DNA of 64,000 nt. Source: Cricetomys ansorgei (lineage: Eukaryota; Chordata; Mammalia; Rodentia; Nesomyidae). Below the pieces are notes generated by a model. It worked only from the letters and a program-made list of their open reading frames with translations, searched no databases and was not told where the DNA came from. A program made the translations under genes and the position numbers. Location of the stretch: positions 235,001-299,000 of the forward strand of contig JAMJFZ010000818.1 in assembly GCA_026225945.1 (NCBI GenBank), read 5' to 3'. Numbering within the stretch: the first letter of the stretch is position 1; every line of letters starts with the position of its first letter. Positions 49,300-61,504 of the stretch are shown piece by piece.

Positions 49300-49799
49300 G
49301 ATGGTCGTTTCTTCTTTTCTTACTCAGCAAAGGTAAATCTTGACTATGCTATGTCATTTCTCATCCCCGAGTCCCCACGTGTCACCTCCCTGTTCAGGAC
49401 TGTGTCTCCTCTCTCCTGTGGTAAAGAGCTTGGGTGCCAAGGCTCCCAAGGGAGAGAGCAAGATGAGCCTGGGTGGAGGGGTCCACGGGTCAGTGCCTGC
49501 CATGGCCAGTTCTCAGCCTCGCCTTTCCTGTCTATAGAACGAGAGGCACAGTTCCAACATGTCTTTCTCCAAGGGTTGCTGTCAAGTTCAGTGGTGGGTT
49601 TGGGGGCCAGAAAGGTCATTGCTGGGTTTATTTGGAGCCAAGTCTTTAAAAAGCTCCTGTGGTTAACAAATCACGTTAGCCTCTACGATATGTGTGATGT
49701 GAGAGCCCAAGCTTTGAAATGAGTTTTCACACAGTAAATGCCGGACACATGGTCGGAGTACATAGTTATTCTTATCGATATTATCAATACTCTTGCTAT

Positions 49800-50145
49800 T
49801 ATTGTTACTGCATGTATGTTTGTGTGCATGTTCATGCTCACGCGTGTGGGCATGCACGTGGAAGCCAAACGTCAATGTCAGGTGTCTTCTGGATCCTCTG
49901 TACCTCAAGCCTCAATCTCTGTCTTTCTCTCTCGACCGATCGACGCATCTTTTTGGTCTCTCAATGATCCTGGAGGTCACCAGTTCAGCTAGACTGTCCG
50001 GCAAGCAAGCCCCAGGGGCCCTCTCGTATCTTTCCTCCCTGTTTTGGGGTCACAGGCACATACCATTGTGCTTAGCTTTTCCATGGGTGCTAGGGATCCA
50101 AAGCTTTGGGGTACTGACTGAGCTGTCTCTCCTGTGCTTACTGTG
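49800..50145 (-). repeat. B4-type SINE, reverse, with TG/CA-rich head
   Basis: GGAAGCCAAACGTCAATGTC, CACCAGTTCAGCTAGACTGT, CCGGCAAGCAAGCCCCAGGG, GGTGCTAGGGATCCAAAGC and GACTGAGCTGTCTCTCCTG. Confidence 0.75.
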
Positions 50146-53100
50146 TATCTTAATAAGTGAATAGATACCGTGTCTCATGGACCACGGAAATAGTTTGAGA
50201 TAATTATCCCACGATGATATTTACATGTAATTAAGTACCCAGCTCTCCAGGTCAGGCTCTCTGGCTTCTACAAGAAGTAGCTGCCTTTGATTTTTCTAGG
50301 CCACGGCTTTCTCATTCTATAGTAGACGTGTTGTCTCTTGACGAGCTATAATAAAAACATGAGGCAGTGGCGCGCGTAAACCATCTATCCTAGCACATAG
50401 TAGGTGCTTAGAGAAGAACAGTTACATAGTAGGTGCTCCAAAGCCCGGGTTTTAATCACAGGGACTCTTTTGCCTTCCTCAGCTTAACATTTTACAAAAC
50501 TCTCTTCAACAGACTCCACATTCTCCTTTCGTCTGTTGGCATCTCTGCTACACTCTGCACGTGAGTGATACAGGACCACTGTTGGCCCTCATTGGAGGAG
50601 GAGGAAGGAATAGGTGCTTGCCTTTCTCCTTGGCTCTGGGTCAGTCCTTTCTCTAGCTCCCCCCTGGGCAGTTATGAGAGGCTTGATGGAGAATGTCCAC
50701 GCCGCAGGAAGAGAAAGGCCTCCACCAAACACTCGGGGTGGCCAACATCCCTGCCACCTGTCACCCTCTCAATTGTGCTACCTTCCTGGGTTATTGTGCC
50801 TCCCCGAGCCTCACTTTTCCATCTACGAAATGGGTGATAATAACTATGCAAAATAGGTGGTGGCACCTGCCACATGATGATACTCCATTTCCTTCTACAA
50901 ATGAGTCATTTCAAATTGATAAACTCCTACCCATCCTTCAGTGCCCAGCTCAAATATCCTCTTGTCATAAATCCCTCTCAGACAGCAAGACCCAAGTGTC
51001 TGATGCCTCCACTACATATTGTACTTCCTCCCACCACTGCCATGAGTGATACTTAGAGCAGTCAGCAGCTACTTGAATGTCAAGTATATCCCATTGGAAG
51101 GCAGCCTTGGCACTGCAATGGATTGGTATTACTTTGTAGTGGACTGGAAGGTTGTCAGGGGAGGGAAGGGATAATTGGCTATCTGGGGATGGGATGAGGT
51201 GGTGAGATAACCTATTTACCAATGTGTGTATAATCATTTGCCTGTCTTAACAAGCATAGGAAGGACTAGAACCCATGGCCGTGATCCTGCTCTAATTACT
51301 CTGACTGCTGGCTGGTTCCTTGAGATGCTCAGTGACCAAGCCAGAGAGAGCCTCTGATCACCTTTAACCAACCAGGATTCAGTTCAAAGTTGAGGCCTTA
51401 ATTTGCATAGTCATGTATGCAAAAAATTCCTTTGATGTCATCCACCTGTCTCTTGACTGTTTTCTAAAGAGCTACATGTATGCAATGCTGGGACCTGGGG
51501 CACAGGAGGCTCTAAAGTCTCCTATTCATCTCTAACATCTGTGTCTTGTCCTGATACTCGATCGCAAACCCTACCTCCAGTCTTCAGTTTTCCTTTCCAT
51601 TGGCTAAATCCTGTTCATATTTAGTTTTCCGGGTCTCCATTACCTTCTCTGCCTTCCCCAATCCTAATGCCCTTTCTTGACAGACAGCTTCTGCCTCGTC
51701 TCACTATCCATTGTCATGCCCAACCTTTCACTGTTGTCACCTAGTCCATCTTCCTCCTTAGCAGGCACAGACTTTCTTCCCTGTTCATCAAATCTCCAGA
51801 GCCAAATCCAAGCCCGACCTTCTATAGATGCTCAGTAGATGTGGATAGACTTGAAAGAATGAATTGATATATGATTTAGTGCAAATGGCTTTGCTGTTTT
51901 ATCTAATGGAGAAAAATCAGGGCTGGAACTCTTGGGAAGCCTGTGATATACCTGGGATATTCATTTCTGCCTTTGTAATGACAAAAAAAGGGCCAACTAC
52001 AGTGGGAACATGGGGTCATATTTTGGAAGGTATTTAATGCTCCTAGGAGCCAGATGACCTCACGTGGGGTGAGAGTGTAGCCATGCTGGACACAGCCATT
52101 GTTTATGATGGTAAGAAAATCCTTCAGGAAGCAGGACCCTGAATCTCATCCCAGTTTACCCATTGGCTTTCCCAAGCTGGGAACTAAACTTTAGTTATTA
52201 CTGTGACCTCTATTTCCCTGGCTGTTGTACCTATGATGCTGCAGGCATTATATAGAATTTTCCACTCACCAATTGCATTCTAAAATGTTTATTTACAGCA
52301 AGTCATGATGACCTAATGAGTTTGAGGAAACAGACATAGAGAGGTGATATGACAAGCTCAAGGTTCCACAGAAGGGATCTAGAATATTATTTGAGTTTTG
52401 TCCTGGACCAAGCATTAGGCTCAATGATTGTCTTTTGAAGAAGAAGCTGTATGTATGTATGCGTATGCATGCATGTATGAGTGAATGTATGTGTATATAT
52501 TATCTATTTTTTACAGTTGAACTTTGAGCGTATAGAGGATTTGGCTGTATAATCATTATCCCCTGTTTTTAACAACCCCACCTTGCCAAAGTTATTTCTC
52601 TTATGGATCTCCAGTTTTATTCTTGATAACCAAGACAATGGGAGAGAGGTGAGCTCTTAAGGCCTCTTCCTTGAATATAAAGATGAGGCCTGGCTTTCAG
52701 CTCTTCTGACAGGGGTTCAGTTCCTGAGGGACACAGATGCTCTTGGGGAAAACATGGAGCATTGCACCTCACAGCCACCAAGAGCCTATGTTCTAGGAAA
52801 GAAACTGTCAAGAGCCAGTTTGGTAACATAACTGGTAAGTGACGGGAGGCAGATGTGGTTTTGGGCAACATCTTCACACATTTGAGCTTGTGGGAAACCA
52901 TTTCAGGCAGGTGAGAAAATTTAAGTAAGATTGTCACTGGCACATTGTAGCTAAGGCCACTTGGGACTTCTAGGTAGGATACAACAGGAAGTCTAGCCAG
53001 CTATCGATAATTCAGGAACATTCTTCTGTCTCTTACTGCTCATCTATCATCACTTATACTTCTTCCACAAGTGAAGTAATAACACCTATTTCCTAGTTGA

Positions 53101-53599
53101 GGAAAGCTGAGGCTTGTGGACGTGTGTTACTTAGTTGATTAGTCAAGACTTGACCCCTGGCCTCTGGAATCCTTTAGGGCATTCAGAGATGAGCGAATGC
53201 AGGGTGTTTGACACTTTCATGTTCTCAGTATCCACAGACATCTTTGAGAAAAAGGTACTTAGGGAGAGTCCAGGGTGCTGCCAGACAAGCAGAAGATTGG
53301 ATCAAGTTAGACTCTAGTGACAGGAGTTGCCTTGATGTGAAGAAAAGATTTCCAGAGCCTCACTGGAAATACCAGATGTGTCAACCAGGCCCCTGTGTTG
53401 CTTATCACTGCTCCCCTCTGACCTTCCCACAACTCTTCCTCGCTTCTACCTCATCTTTCTCAGGGGACATCTCCTTGCATGTTTAAGTTCTCATGTAGCT
53501 GCTGTCTATCTTGTGCTGTGTCGAGGCTGACTCTCTTCCTGTTTGTGTCTGTGTCCCCTCAGAGTCCACAAAAGGCCTCCACATACTTCCTCTTATTCG

Positions 53600-53765
53600 C
53601 TAGTCCCAACCACCTCAAATGAGATCAGTGCCTCAAGCTTACCCAGTAAGGAAACTGAGGTGATGCAACTCGCCCAAAGCCACATGGCTGGGAATACGTG
53701 AAGCTAGTCTTAAATTCAGATCCGTCCCACACCAAGGTGTTTGAGGTCACACACTGCTTCCTTCT
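53600..53765 (+). repeat. MIR SINE fragment
   Basis: AGTAAGGAAACTGAGGTGAT, GCAACTCGCCCAAAGCCACA and TTAAATTCAGATCCGTCCCA follow the MIR core and 3' half. Confidence 0.6.
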
Positions 53766-54390
53766 TGTTGACATGAGGGAGGGTTTTATGCTTTTATTCA
53801 TTGCTTGGTCACTAAGTTGGATTCATTGTTGTCTCACTCTGTGACTCTGCCCCAGATCTGACCCTCTCTGAACTTTGATATTTCTGCCTCATCTGTGGGA
53901 GGGATGAGTGATGGAAGCTCTGCCCTCAACACGTAAGACACAGGTCATGTGCTGCAAGCTCAAATTTACAGGAGGAATCAGATCCCAGCTTGCGATCAAT
54001 GCTGCCAGCCAGCTGGCACAAGAAATGCAGACTTTATATAAGAGCCAAAGTCCCTTTCCCACGTCAAAGGCCCTTTTCTTCCTCCTGCCCCTGAGAAAGC
54101 TGTATGCATTTCACACACGTCATGCGGAGGCCGGCATCTGTGTTTCAACATCCCCCTGAAATAGCCTAGGTATTTTAATTTTTCTCCCTCCGCTCCCAAG
54201 TCCCCAAGCCGAGTGCTGTCAGAGGCTGGTGAATGATCATTTTGTTAATCGGTAATGAGATCTGGAGCGAGTGGGAAATTTTACCCAAACTGAATTAAAA
54301 GATATCATACACACACTGCCCTGAACTTGGACCTCCACCTCCCACAAGAGTCACGCCAAGGCTGGCGGAGGGGCTGTGCGGAATACTTAC

Positions 54391-54550
54391 TACACCCCTG
54401 GCTGACAGGAAGCCGAGCCTCTGGAGGGGCTGGCTGGGCAGGTGGCTGGACCGGGCCTCTGGGCTGCTGACCTTGCAGTGGTTCTTGGAGCAGCGGCGGG
54501 AGTGTGTTCGGTGGGATTTCCGCCCTTCCTCGGGAGATCGGCCTCGGTGC
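54391..54550 (-). CDS. SRRM4: SRRM4 exon (160 nt)
   Basis: Acceptor CCCCAG, donor GTAAGTATT (strong). It encodes (R)HRGRSPEEGRKSHRTHSR, then RCSKNHCKVSSPEA, RSSHLPSQPLQRLG and FLSARGV. It enters in phase 2 and ends in phase 0, so its length is not a multiple of three and skipping it would break the frame. Confidence 0.93.
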
Positions 54551-55007
54551 CTGGGGAGCAAGGAGGAGATTTCTAAAGGCCTTCTGAAGTGAGCACGGCG
54601 GAAAGAAGGCTGGGAAACCCACGTGTCATCTGAGAATGACAGCGTGTGTGTGTGTGTGTGTAAAACTGCTGGGTCGTGTGTATGCCCATCCATCTACCCC
54701 CTCCTGTCTATTTAGTTATTCTCCTGTTTGTTCATTTAACACGAATTAATGGGGTATAGCCATAAAGATAAAAGAGGTCCCTTCTGTGATTCTGTATAAT
54801 TACGCATGGCTGCCTATATTTCCATGTGTGCGCATGCGTCATCTTCATGTATTTCGGAAGCTCCGTTTGTGAACTAGAGCCGTCCTACTGAGCATCACCC
54901 CAAACACTGATGGAAATGTGACCGATACAAATGACAGATCCCTTGTGTAAGCAGGATCTGCTGTCCTGTCTGCTGTGGAGACCAAAGGCATGTCTGATCC
55001 CTCAGGG

Positions 55008-55156
55008 CAGCGGTTCTCAACCTTCCTAACGCTGCGACCCTCGACCATAAGATTATTTTCATTGCTACTTCATAACTGTAATTTGCCACGGAGCAGTATC
55101 TCAGTTCGGAAATATGTGTTTTTTGATGGTCACGACCCACAGGTTGAGAACCGCTC
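55008..55156 (+). mobile_element. URR1-type hAT element, short form with perfect 14-bp inverted repeats
   Basis: GCGGTTCTCAACCT (55009-55022) and AGGTTGAGAACCGC (55141-55154) are exact inverted repeats. Inside are CCTAACGCTGCGACCCTC and ATTGCTACTTCATAACTGTA as in URR1. The copy is about 150 bp, against 239 bp for the one at 43241, so it carries an internal deletion. Confidence 0.85.
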
Positions 55157-56384
55157 CCTTGAATATCCACATGTGGACTCTCTGATCTACGGTAGTCATC
55201 ACACAATCAACCCCATGTGAATTTGAAGTGACCTGCAATCCTCACACCTCTCCCTGAAGACATAGGCGGAGTGGGTGTCACTTTCCCGTTTGATGAGGGT
55301 CAAAGATGTTTCGGTTCTTGCCTGACACAGTTTAAAAATGACCAAACCTGGGCAGGAATTTTCACCATCTCCTCTGATTCTGTTTCTGGACTGTCTCCCT
55401 GCCCTGACTCTTCCAGATCATTCTCCTGCGTGTATGACCCACATAACCAGCTCTTGCTGGTCCTAGGCACTAGGGAGCACAGAAGACAGAGCTTGTGATG
55501 CCAGCCATTTCTCTAAGCAGGCAACCTGTTGTGACCCTCGGTCATCCTCTGAGAGCTGGTCGACCCAGGGGCAGAGGCTCAGCTCAGTCAAAGCAAGCCG
55601 GGACCTGACTGTAACAGGGTGTCACTTTGGAGCACTGGGGCTAGTGGCGGGTGGTACAGGGGCGTTGCTCTGGGACGGATGGTGTCAGAGTGAGGCATTG
55701 AGCCAGCTGAGAGCGAGAGCGGACGACATTGAGGCTGTGAGCACCGCCTGGCCGGAGCGCATGCGCCCGTCCGCTTCTGTCTCCCTCCATCTGGGCTCTG
55801 CCCTGTGCGTGCCAGGGCCTCGGTCGCAGTTTCTGATACCTGTTCCGTGTTCGTGTTCCCTGGGAGACTGTGCAGTCTTTCTGCCCTGGTGGGGTGACTA
55901 GAGGGTGGGACCCAGGCATTCAGGATTTTTTCAAGAGACAATCCCGAGGGGACCACAAAGCGCAGACAATATAGTCTCGTCAAGCACACTGTACCTCGGG
56001 GTCACAGAGAGGAAGGTCGTAAGTCAGCCCCTCTGGCTCAGATAAACAGTCTCCTCCCTGCTCTTCTTGATCCTCCTCATATTCCTCCACTGAAATAAGG
56101 TCAGGCCCTGCCAGAGACGTTCCAGTCCTGGGGTGTCGTGAATGAGCACTTAAATGAAAGGGCCCCTGACGTCAGGAGCCGGCTGACACACATCCACAAT
56201 TCCAAATGTTCAATGATAAGACCTCCTTTCTCTCCCTCTCCTCATCCACAAGAGTACTTTCTGTCCTTCCATAGGTGGCCTGGCTTCTCTGTTCTGCTGA
56301 GAATTCTCTGTAGTAGAATTCTCGCTACTTAACTGAGCGACACGGCTAACGTTAAAACCAGGGAGTTTGGCCCTGGACTTTCTA

Positions 56385-56500
56385 TTAACTGTGTCACTCA
56401 GTTGCTAAGTTAAAGCCCTCGTGCCTCAGTTTCCTCATCTTCACACTGGGACGAAGAGCCTGACCTCAAGGGACTGTAGAGGGTCGTGTGAGTCGGTATG
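56385..56500 (+). repeat. MIR-like SINE fragment
   Basis: GTGCCTCAGTTTCCTCATCT followed by TCACACTGGGACGAAGAGCC is the antisense MIR core form. Confidence 0.6.
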
Positions 56501-56700
56501 ACTGACTCACTTAGCAAGCTTGCATCCCAAAGGGGGCTACCGTGGTGCCTCTTCTGAAGGAAGCAGCAGACTCCTTGTGCCTGCAGCTGCTGACAGGAAG
56601 CAGGGACAACTCTGGCCTGGAGAGTGGTGTAGCCACTCAGCGTGGGATAGAGCCTGGGTCAAGCATCCTTGGGGCTGATGGGCTGGGACAAAGGACTCAC

Positions 56701-56793
56701 CTGCTCTCGCAGCTGGAGGAGCGCAGTTCTGAGCTCTGGGACCTCGAGGGGCAACGGCGGTGTCTATGACGGTGAGACTTCCGACTTCGAGAT
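56701..56793 (-). CDS. SRRM4: SRRM4 exon (93 nt), His/Arg-rich
   Basis: Donor GTGAGT at 56695-56700. The acceptor is AAG, a less usual form, after a long CT-rich tract. It encodes (Q)SRSRKSHRHRHRRCPSRS, then QSSELRSSSCES. Compared with the human protein as I recall it, a Pro-Arg pair is missing after SRSR, an in-frame two-codon difference. Phase 2 in and out. Confidence 0.9.
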
Positions 56794-59555
56794 CTTGGGG
56801 TGAGGAGGGAGAGAGGAGAGAGAGACATTGATTTTGATCTTGTGATACACAAATCCCATTCACACCCAAGAGTAGTCTAGGTTGCTCCCAGAGGAGCGCA
56901 CCTCCCAGCTTCCTGCCTGGGTCTGAGGGGGTCTCTACCCCGCTGAGCACAGGGATGGGAAAGGGGCCTTTGTGGGGTGTGGGGATGACAGTTGACTTGA
57001 GACTGGTCCTCATGCTAGAAGCAGGCCTGGTGCAGGAAGTCACCCCAAGCCTCCCTTGTTCCTCCCAAGGTCAGGAATCTGAATTTCACTCATTTCAAAG
57101 GCCAGCCAGGGACTAGCAAAATGCTCATCTATGGCCCGGGCTGAAGTGAGAGGTCTGTCGTGCCTCCAGCCTACTGGACCCTCCGATGTTTCATGCACAC
57201 GGAGAAACATACACAGACTGTCTAATGTAAAATATTCCTGACTTAAAGAGACACGCCTTTAAGATAACCTTGGTGCGTACGAAATGAACTTGCAGAGTCT
57301 ATTGGGCCCGTCAGCTATCAGTTTGTGACCCTGGACCCGGGATGTGGAGTCCGGACCCTTAGGGTAGGGTCAAAGCTTGACAACACAGGCTGCGACCAAC
57401 ACCATCCATGGTAAGAACCCCACCATTAACAGCAGGGTCACCCCAGCTCACTTCAGATACTCCTAAGGATGGGTCCCAATCTGACGATGAACAAGGAAAG
57501 TCAGGTGTGGTGGCGCACACTGAATCCCAGTACTTGGGAAGCTGAGGCAGGATGATCACCGTGGGTTTAAGCCTGGGCTACATAGTAAGACCCTCTCTAA
57601 AACCCACACAAAAATGAAGGCTGTACGGAATGTGAGTGGCTTCGGAATCTATCTCAGCAAGGAATTCAGTTCTTCTGGTACAAGTGTCAGGCCACATCCT
57701 TTCCCTGCTTAACCCCCCCTCCCCACTGCCTTTATAACTCGTCCAGACTCTGGCCTTGAAGCCCAAGCTCTTTCAGGAGCTGGCCCTGCCTGGCTCTCCA
57801 TTGGCCTAGCCGTCCAACGTCTTCTGCACTGACCTGTCAGACTCAAGCGACCATGGGTGTGTAACTCAGCTCTGGCTCAGTCAACCTTCTGGAGGAAGAT
57901 GGCTACGAGTTCAGGTCATTCCTGTCTAACACATCTTCCGCCCTAGGCATTGTGTCAGAAGCATTTTCCTCCCACGGGCTCTGAGATCTTTGTAACAGTT
58001 GATGGTGAGCCCTCTCTCTCTCTGTTCTCGTGGTACAGAGAGTTGAAACCACATGCCTGCCCTGCAGCCTAGGCTCCTAGCTGGAGCCTTCCCAGCTCCA
58101 GCCTGCATCTCTCCTGCAGGAAGCCACCCTCACTACTAAGCCCCATTCTTTTACACCGGTGCCCTCGCCATGCTCCACGCATTCATCTTCCACCAACCGC
58201 TCTCCCACGCCTTCCCCTGTGCTCAACCACCGCATGCCAGGGCCCCACTAAGGCATGCTGGGTACAAGGAAGCTACTCTGATTCCTGGAAGCCCCTGGGT
58301 TTCTTGCTCTCTGCCCTGCCTCTTGTGGTTTGCCCAGCTTTCCGATGGTGAACCGCTAACAACGCTGGGGCTCTTCCAGCTTGTCCCACTGGAGAGGGTG
58401 ACGACCTCAATGAGGTCATTATTCCAGTCCTCCCAGTGCGCGTGAGGCCCGAAGCGAACATACGGTACGTGCTAAAGGCGACAGCCCCAGAGCCAGACTC
58501 CCTGGTTAAAACATACTCGTGTCACCAGCTCTGGGACTTGTCTTTACAGTGGGGTGAGAGTCAGACCACCTTCAGGGGGTCGTAGAGGGAGTCGTATGGT
58601 TAGTGATTTCCTCTTGGTGACTTCCTTTAAACAGATTGGTTAGTCGGGGAAGTTCTTCCCTGATCTTACTGGAGTCTCTCCTTCCGTCTAGAGCGTGTTC
58701 TGTGTCTTTGTGGTACGGACTGAAATGTCCTCCTCGCTGCCGACCTTGAGTAAAGGGACCCTTTGAGGCAGCGGAGCTGAGCACCCTCCCTCTGTGGCCC
58801 CGACGCTCCCTTTCCTCTTCAGAAGCTGATCTCTTTTCATCCTATTGTCTTTGATCCTCTCTGTGGATGCTTCTTGGCGGGAGGTAAAATATTAGTTGAT
58901 TGGAAAACACATTGCGCTAATGTTTACAGGGTATAAAGTAGGTGGGTTGTAACCAAATTTACTTTTAATTTGATGGGGAATGGAACTCTGCAGGCAGTAC
59001 TGGCTGATTTGAATTTCTACTACCATCTATAAACTGTGAAACAGCTGGGCGCGGGGCTCGCAGGGCGTGCTGTACTGTAAACCAGCAGCTAGAGTACGCA
59101 CATGGTTGGTGCTTGTTCACCCATGCGCACACTACGCAGACAAGGAACGCCACAGGCCCCAGTATACAGTGCGTAGAGAGCAAACAGAATTCACGCTCGT
59201 GGGCCCACAGTGCACCTGCGTGAATGCTGTTTGCGACCACACTCATACACACGAATGTATTCATGTAAACACAGCTGGAACGCATGCAATGCATGCACTG
59301 TACAGACCAGCGGCACAGATGTTTGCATGACATAAAAATGTACGGACGTTTATAGGTGATGTGCACACTACGTACAAAGAGATGCGTGGAAGACATACAT
59401 GGTACATCAAAAAACACATGCACACACCCACAAAGCACATCTACACCCTGTGTCCTCATGCATACCCCAACCCTCACTTTCAAGTGATCGCAAGATCCCC
59501 CCTTTCTTCCCTCCCTTCACCCCCTCAAACTGCACAGTGGCATCTGCCTACTCAC
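56794..59555 (-). other. SRRM4: SRRM4 intron, 2.8 kb
   Basis: Holds a forward B1 (57498-57614). Otherwise mostly unique sequence without a recognisable exon. Confidence 0.85.
57498..57614 (+). repeat. B1 SINE, forward
   Basis: GTCAGGTGTGGTGGCGCACA, GAATCCCAGTACTTGGGAAG, CTGAGGCAGGATGATCACCG and GGGCTACATAGTAAGACCCT. Confidence 0.85.
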
Positions 59556-59597
59556 TGTTTTTTGTGCCTCTTCTCTTCCCGTCGTTTGCTCTTAGGG
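59556..59597 (-). CDS. SRRM4: SRRM4 exon (42 nt)
   Basis: Acceptor CTGTAG, donor GTGAGT at 59550-59555. It encodes (S)PKSKRREEKRHKK(Q), which aligns with SPKSKRRDEKRHKKQ of the human protein as I remember it. Its length is a multiple of three and it is in phase 2 at both ends. Highly basic. Confidence 0.92.
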
Positions 59598-60741
59598 CTA
59601 CAGGAGCTGAATGAGAAGCGGCCGGTTAATTGAAAGGCGAAAACACAGCACCGAAAGCAGTTCAAGATTAAGCCCAGGGAGGTTGTTAAAATGCCAACAA
59701 GGTAGGCCAGGTATCTGGCTCACAACAGGGCACTGAGGAGGCCACACAAACAACACCTGCCCTGCTGTGTGTGGCCTCAGTCCACACCGGGGGCTGGGCT
59801 AGACGCTCTGTGTGAACCCATCGCCTATGGATGGAGGCAGGGTTTGTAAGAGCTGTAGAAATGAAAGCTCTGCTGGGCTAAGACCCTTGGGCAGGATCAC
59901 ACAGCTGAGCTGGGGTGTGGCCCAGACCATGGTCTCCTGGGACTGCTGGTCGATCAGTTTAGAAGGCAAGGGAATACCGGCAGAGATAGGTAGGCACATG
60001 AGTCTGGTGGATTATAAACGTTCTGCCCACGATCATTCAAGCACCAGGGTCCCAGCGTAGACAAGCAGAGGTCTGAGAAAGTAAGCCTGTCAGCCAAAGC
60101 CAGACTGGGTTCATCTCAATTACTGATAACACGCCAGGCTTGAATCCTGCCTGTTTCTGAGGTGACCTCTCTGAGGTCACTTACCTCAACTAGGTAAGGG
60201 GGAAGCCGCGGCTTAAGCTGTGTGGCTGGCTCTCTCTGGCAACCAGCGACCCTTCTCAGCACTGCTCTAGATGTGGCTAGAAGAAGCCACTGCGGCCTGT
60301 ATACGTCCTCGATCTGAGAGATTTGGCTTTGAATTTTGGTTGTGGTCCTGGCCTCTCTTGTCTCAGTTTCTCCATCTGTCAAGTGGGAACCATAAACGCA
60401 CCCACTGCTGAAGGTTGAGATGGGTTGTGGAAGGGGCTAAGGATGGGTCCCTCTAGGTGGTAGCTTTATGTTGCTCCGGCCATGTTCTCTGGCCTCTATG
60501 CCCACATACAAGAAAGTGGTGGGGCCTGTGTCTCCTAAGAGCCTTGATGTCTGGAAAGAGCTTAGCCCAGGAGCAATACACAGCCCCATAGACGTTGAGA
60601 GCCAGCTATAAGTATTCTGAGAAATCAACACCGGATTTCATTTTGCAGGAAACTGAGGCCCAGGAAGATCACAGTGATGGAAGCTGGGAGCCCACCTGAG
60701 CAGAAGGCCAAGCAAACACCCAGAAGCAGAGAGAATCTTAC
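59598..60741 (-). other. SRRM4: SRRM4 intron between the 27-nt and 42-nt exons
   Basis: 1.1 kb, with a MIR-like stretch near 60330-60400 (CTCAGTTTCTCCATCTGTCA). No exon was recognised. Confidence 0.85.
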
Positions 60742-60768
60742 CTGTGTCTCCTTTTCTTGGAGAAAGAC
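60742..60768 (-). CDS. SRRM4: SRRM4 27-nt microexon
   Basis: The exon has a G, eight codons (SFSKKRRH) and AG. Its acceptor is ATCAG at 60769-60773 and its donor is GTAAG at 60737-60741. It is in frame with both neighbours, so skipping it would remove nine residues without a frameshift. Its size is at the upper limit of microexons, the class SRRM4 itself regulates. On the RNA strand, UGC occurs at 60796-60798 and 60812-60814, 28 and 44 nt upstream of the exon, where SRRM4-responsive motifs usually lie. The residues match the human protein as I recall it, so the exon is normally included in neural transcripts. Confidence 0.9.
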
Positions 60769-60795
60769 CTGATTCGGAGGGAGAGAGGAGAGTAA

Positions 60796-60814
60796 GCACA
60801 GGTGAGTCTGAGCA
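60796..60814 (-). promoter_or_regulatory. Two UGC motifs upstream of the 27-nt exon
   Basis: In the RNA, UGCUU and AUGCUC lie 28 and 44 nt upstream of the microexon within a pyrimidine-rich tract. SRRM4 is known to act through UGC motifs in this position, so self-binding is plausible. Three-base motifs are common by chance. Confidence 0.4.
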
Positions 60815-61504
60815 TCTCTCCTGGGATGATGGGGTCCTGCCTCCCAGGACCACTACCCAAACCTCCTCCCCAATCAGATTTCGAAGAACACAAAGCCTAC
60901 ACGTGGGAAATAGCATCTTACGTACTGAGTTTCGGGTCAAAGCCCACCACTGCTCATGCAAAATTATCACCAAGCCACCCCCCGCCATGGACCTGGAGAG
61001 CACAAGAAAGTGTGCTCTGCTCCCCAAGTCCTCTCCTCTTCATCCCCCTCCTCCCCTTGCCATCATCATGGACCTCCGAGATCAGAACTCCTGCCATGCG
61101 TCTGGCTCTGTAGTAAGCTCTCAGCATGTACAACTTCATCTGTCCGTCCTCTATTGTACAATCTGGAGGACCGTCCAGATTGCCTGGACGCTATTGCCTG
61201 GTCACCTCTGCCCTTCACCCCATAGTCACCACTGAGCCAGTGGACAGAACACTTGGAAGGCAGTAACTGGATTTGCTCCCTGCTTTGTTTGTGAGGCCCA
61301 GAATCTTGAGTGTGAGAGATGTGAAAAATGCAGTCTTTAAAAAGGTCTCAAACTCTGATATTAACAAAAGGAAAAGCCCAGTGCTCCTCCTATCCTGAGC
61401 CACCACCTACAAACATTCCATGGACTCAGACTTGGCGAAGATAGGAGGGAGGGGTGCCCAGGAGATGGCTTTAGGAAGGTCCAGAATATTCATTCTCCCC
61501 TGCC

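Larger units (their letters stand above)
41596..54390 (-). other. SRRM4: SRRM4 intron, 12.8 kb
   Basis: The largest intron in the window. It includes an A-rich stretch (41690-42350; U-rich in the RNA, directly before the 305-nt exon), a kappaB match (42732-42741) next to a G tract, a URR1 element (43241-43479), B4 SINEs (47890-48110, 49800-50145), a homeobox-site-rich block (48340-48730) and MIR pieces (for example 53600-53765). No additional exon was recognised. Confidence 0.85.
54551..56700 (-). other. SRRM4: SRRM4 intron, 2.1 kb
   Basis: Contains a short (TG)n (54642-54661), a compact URR1 copy with perfect terminal repeats (55008-55156) and a MIR piece (56385-56500). No exon was recognised. 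Confidence 0.85.
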
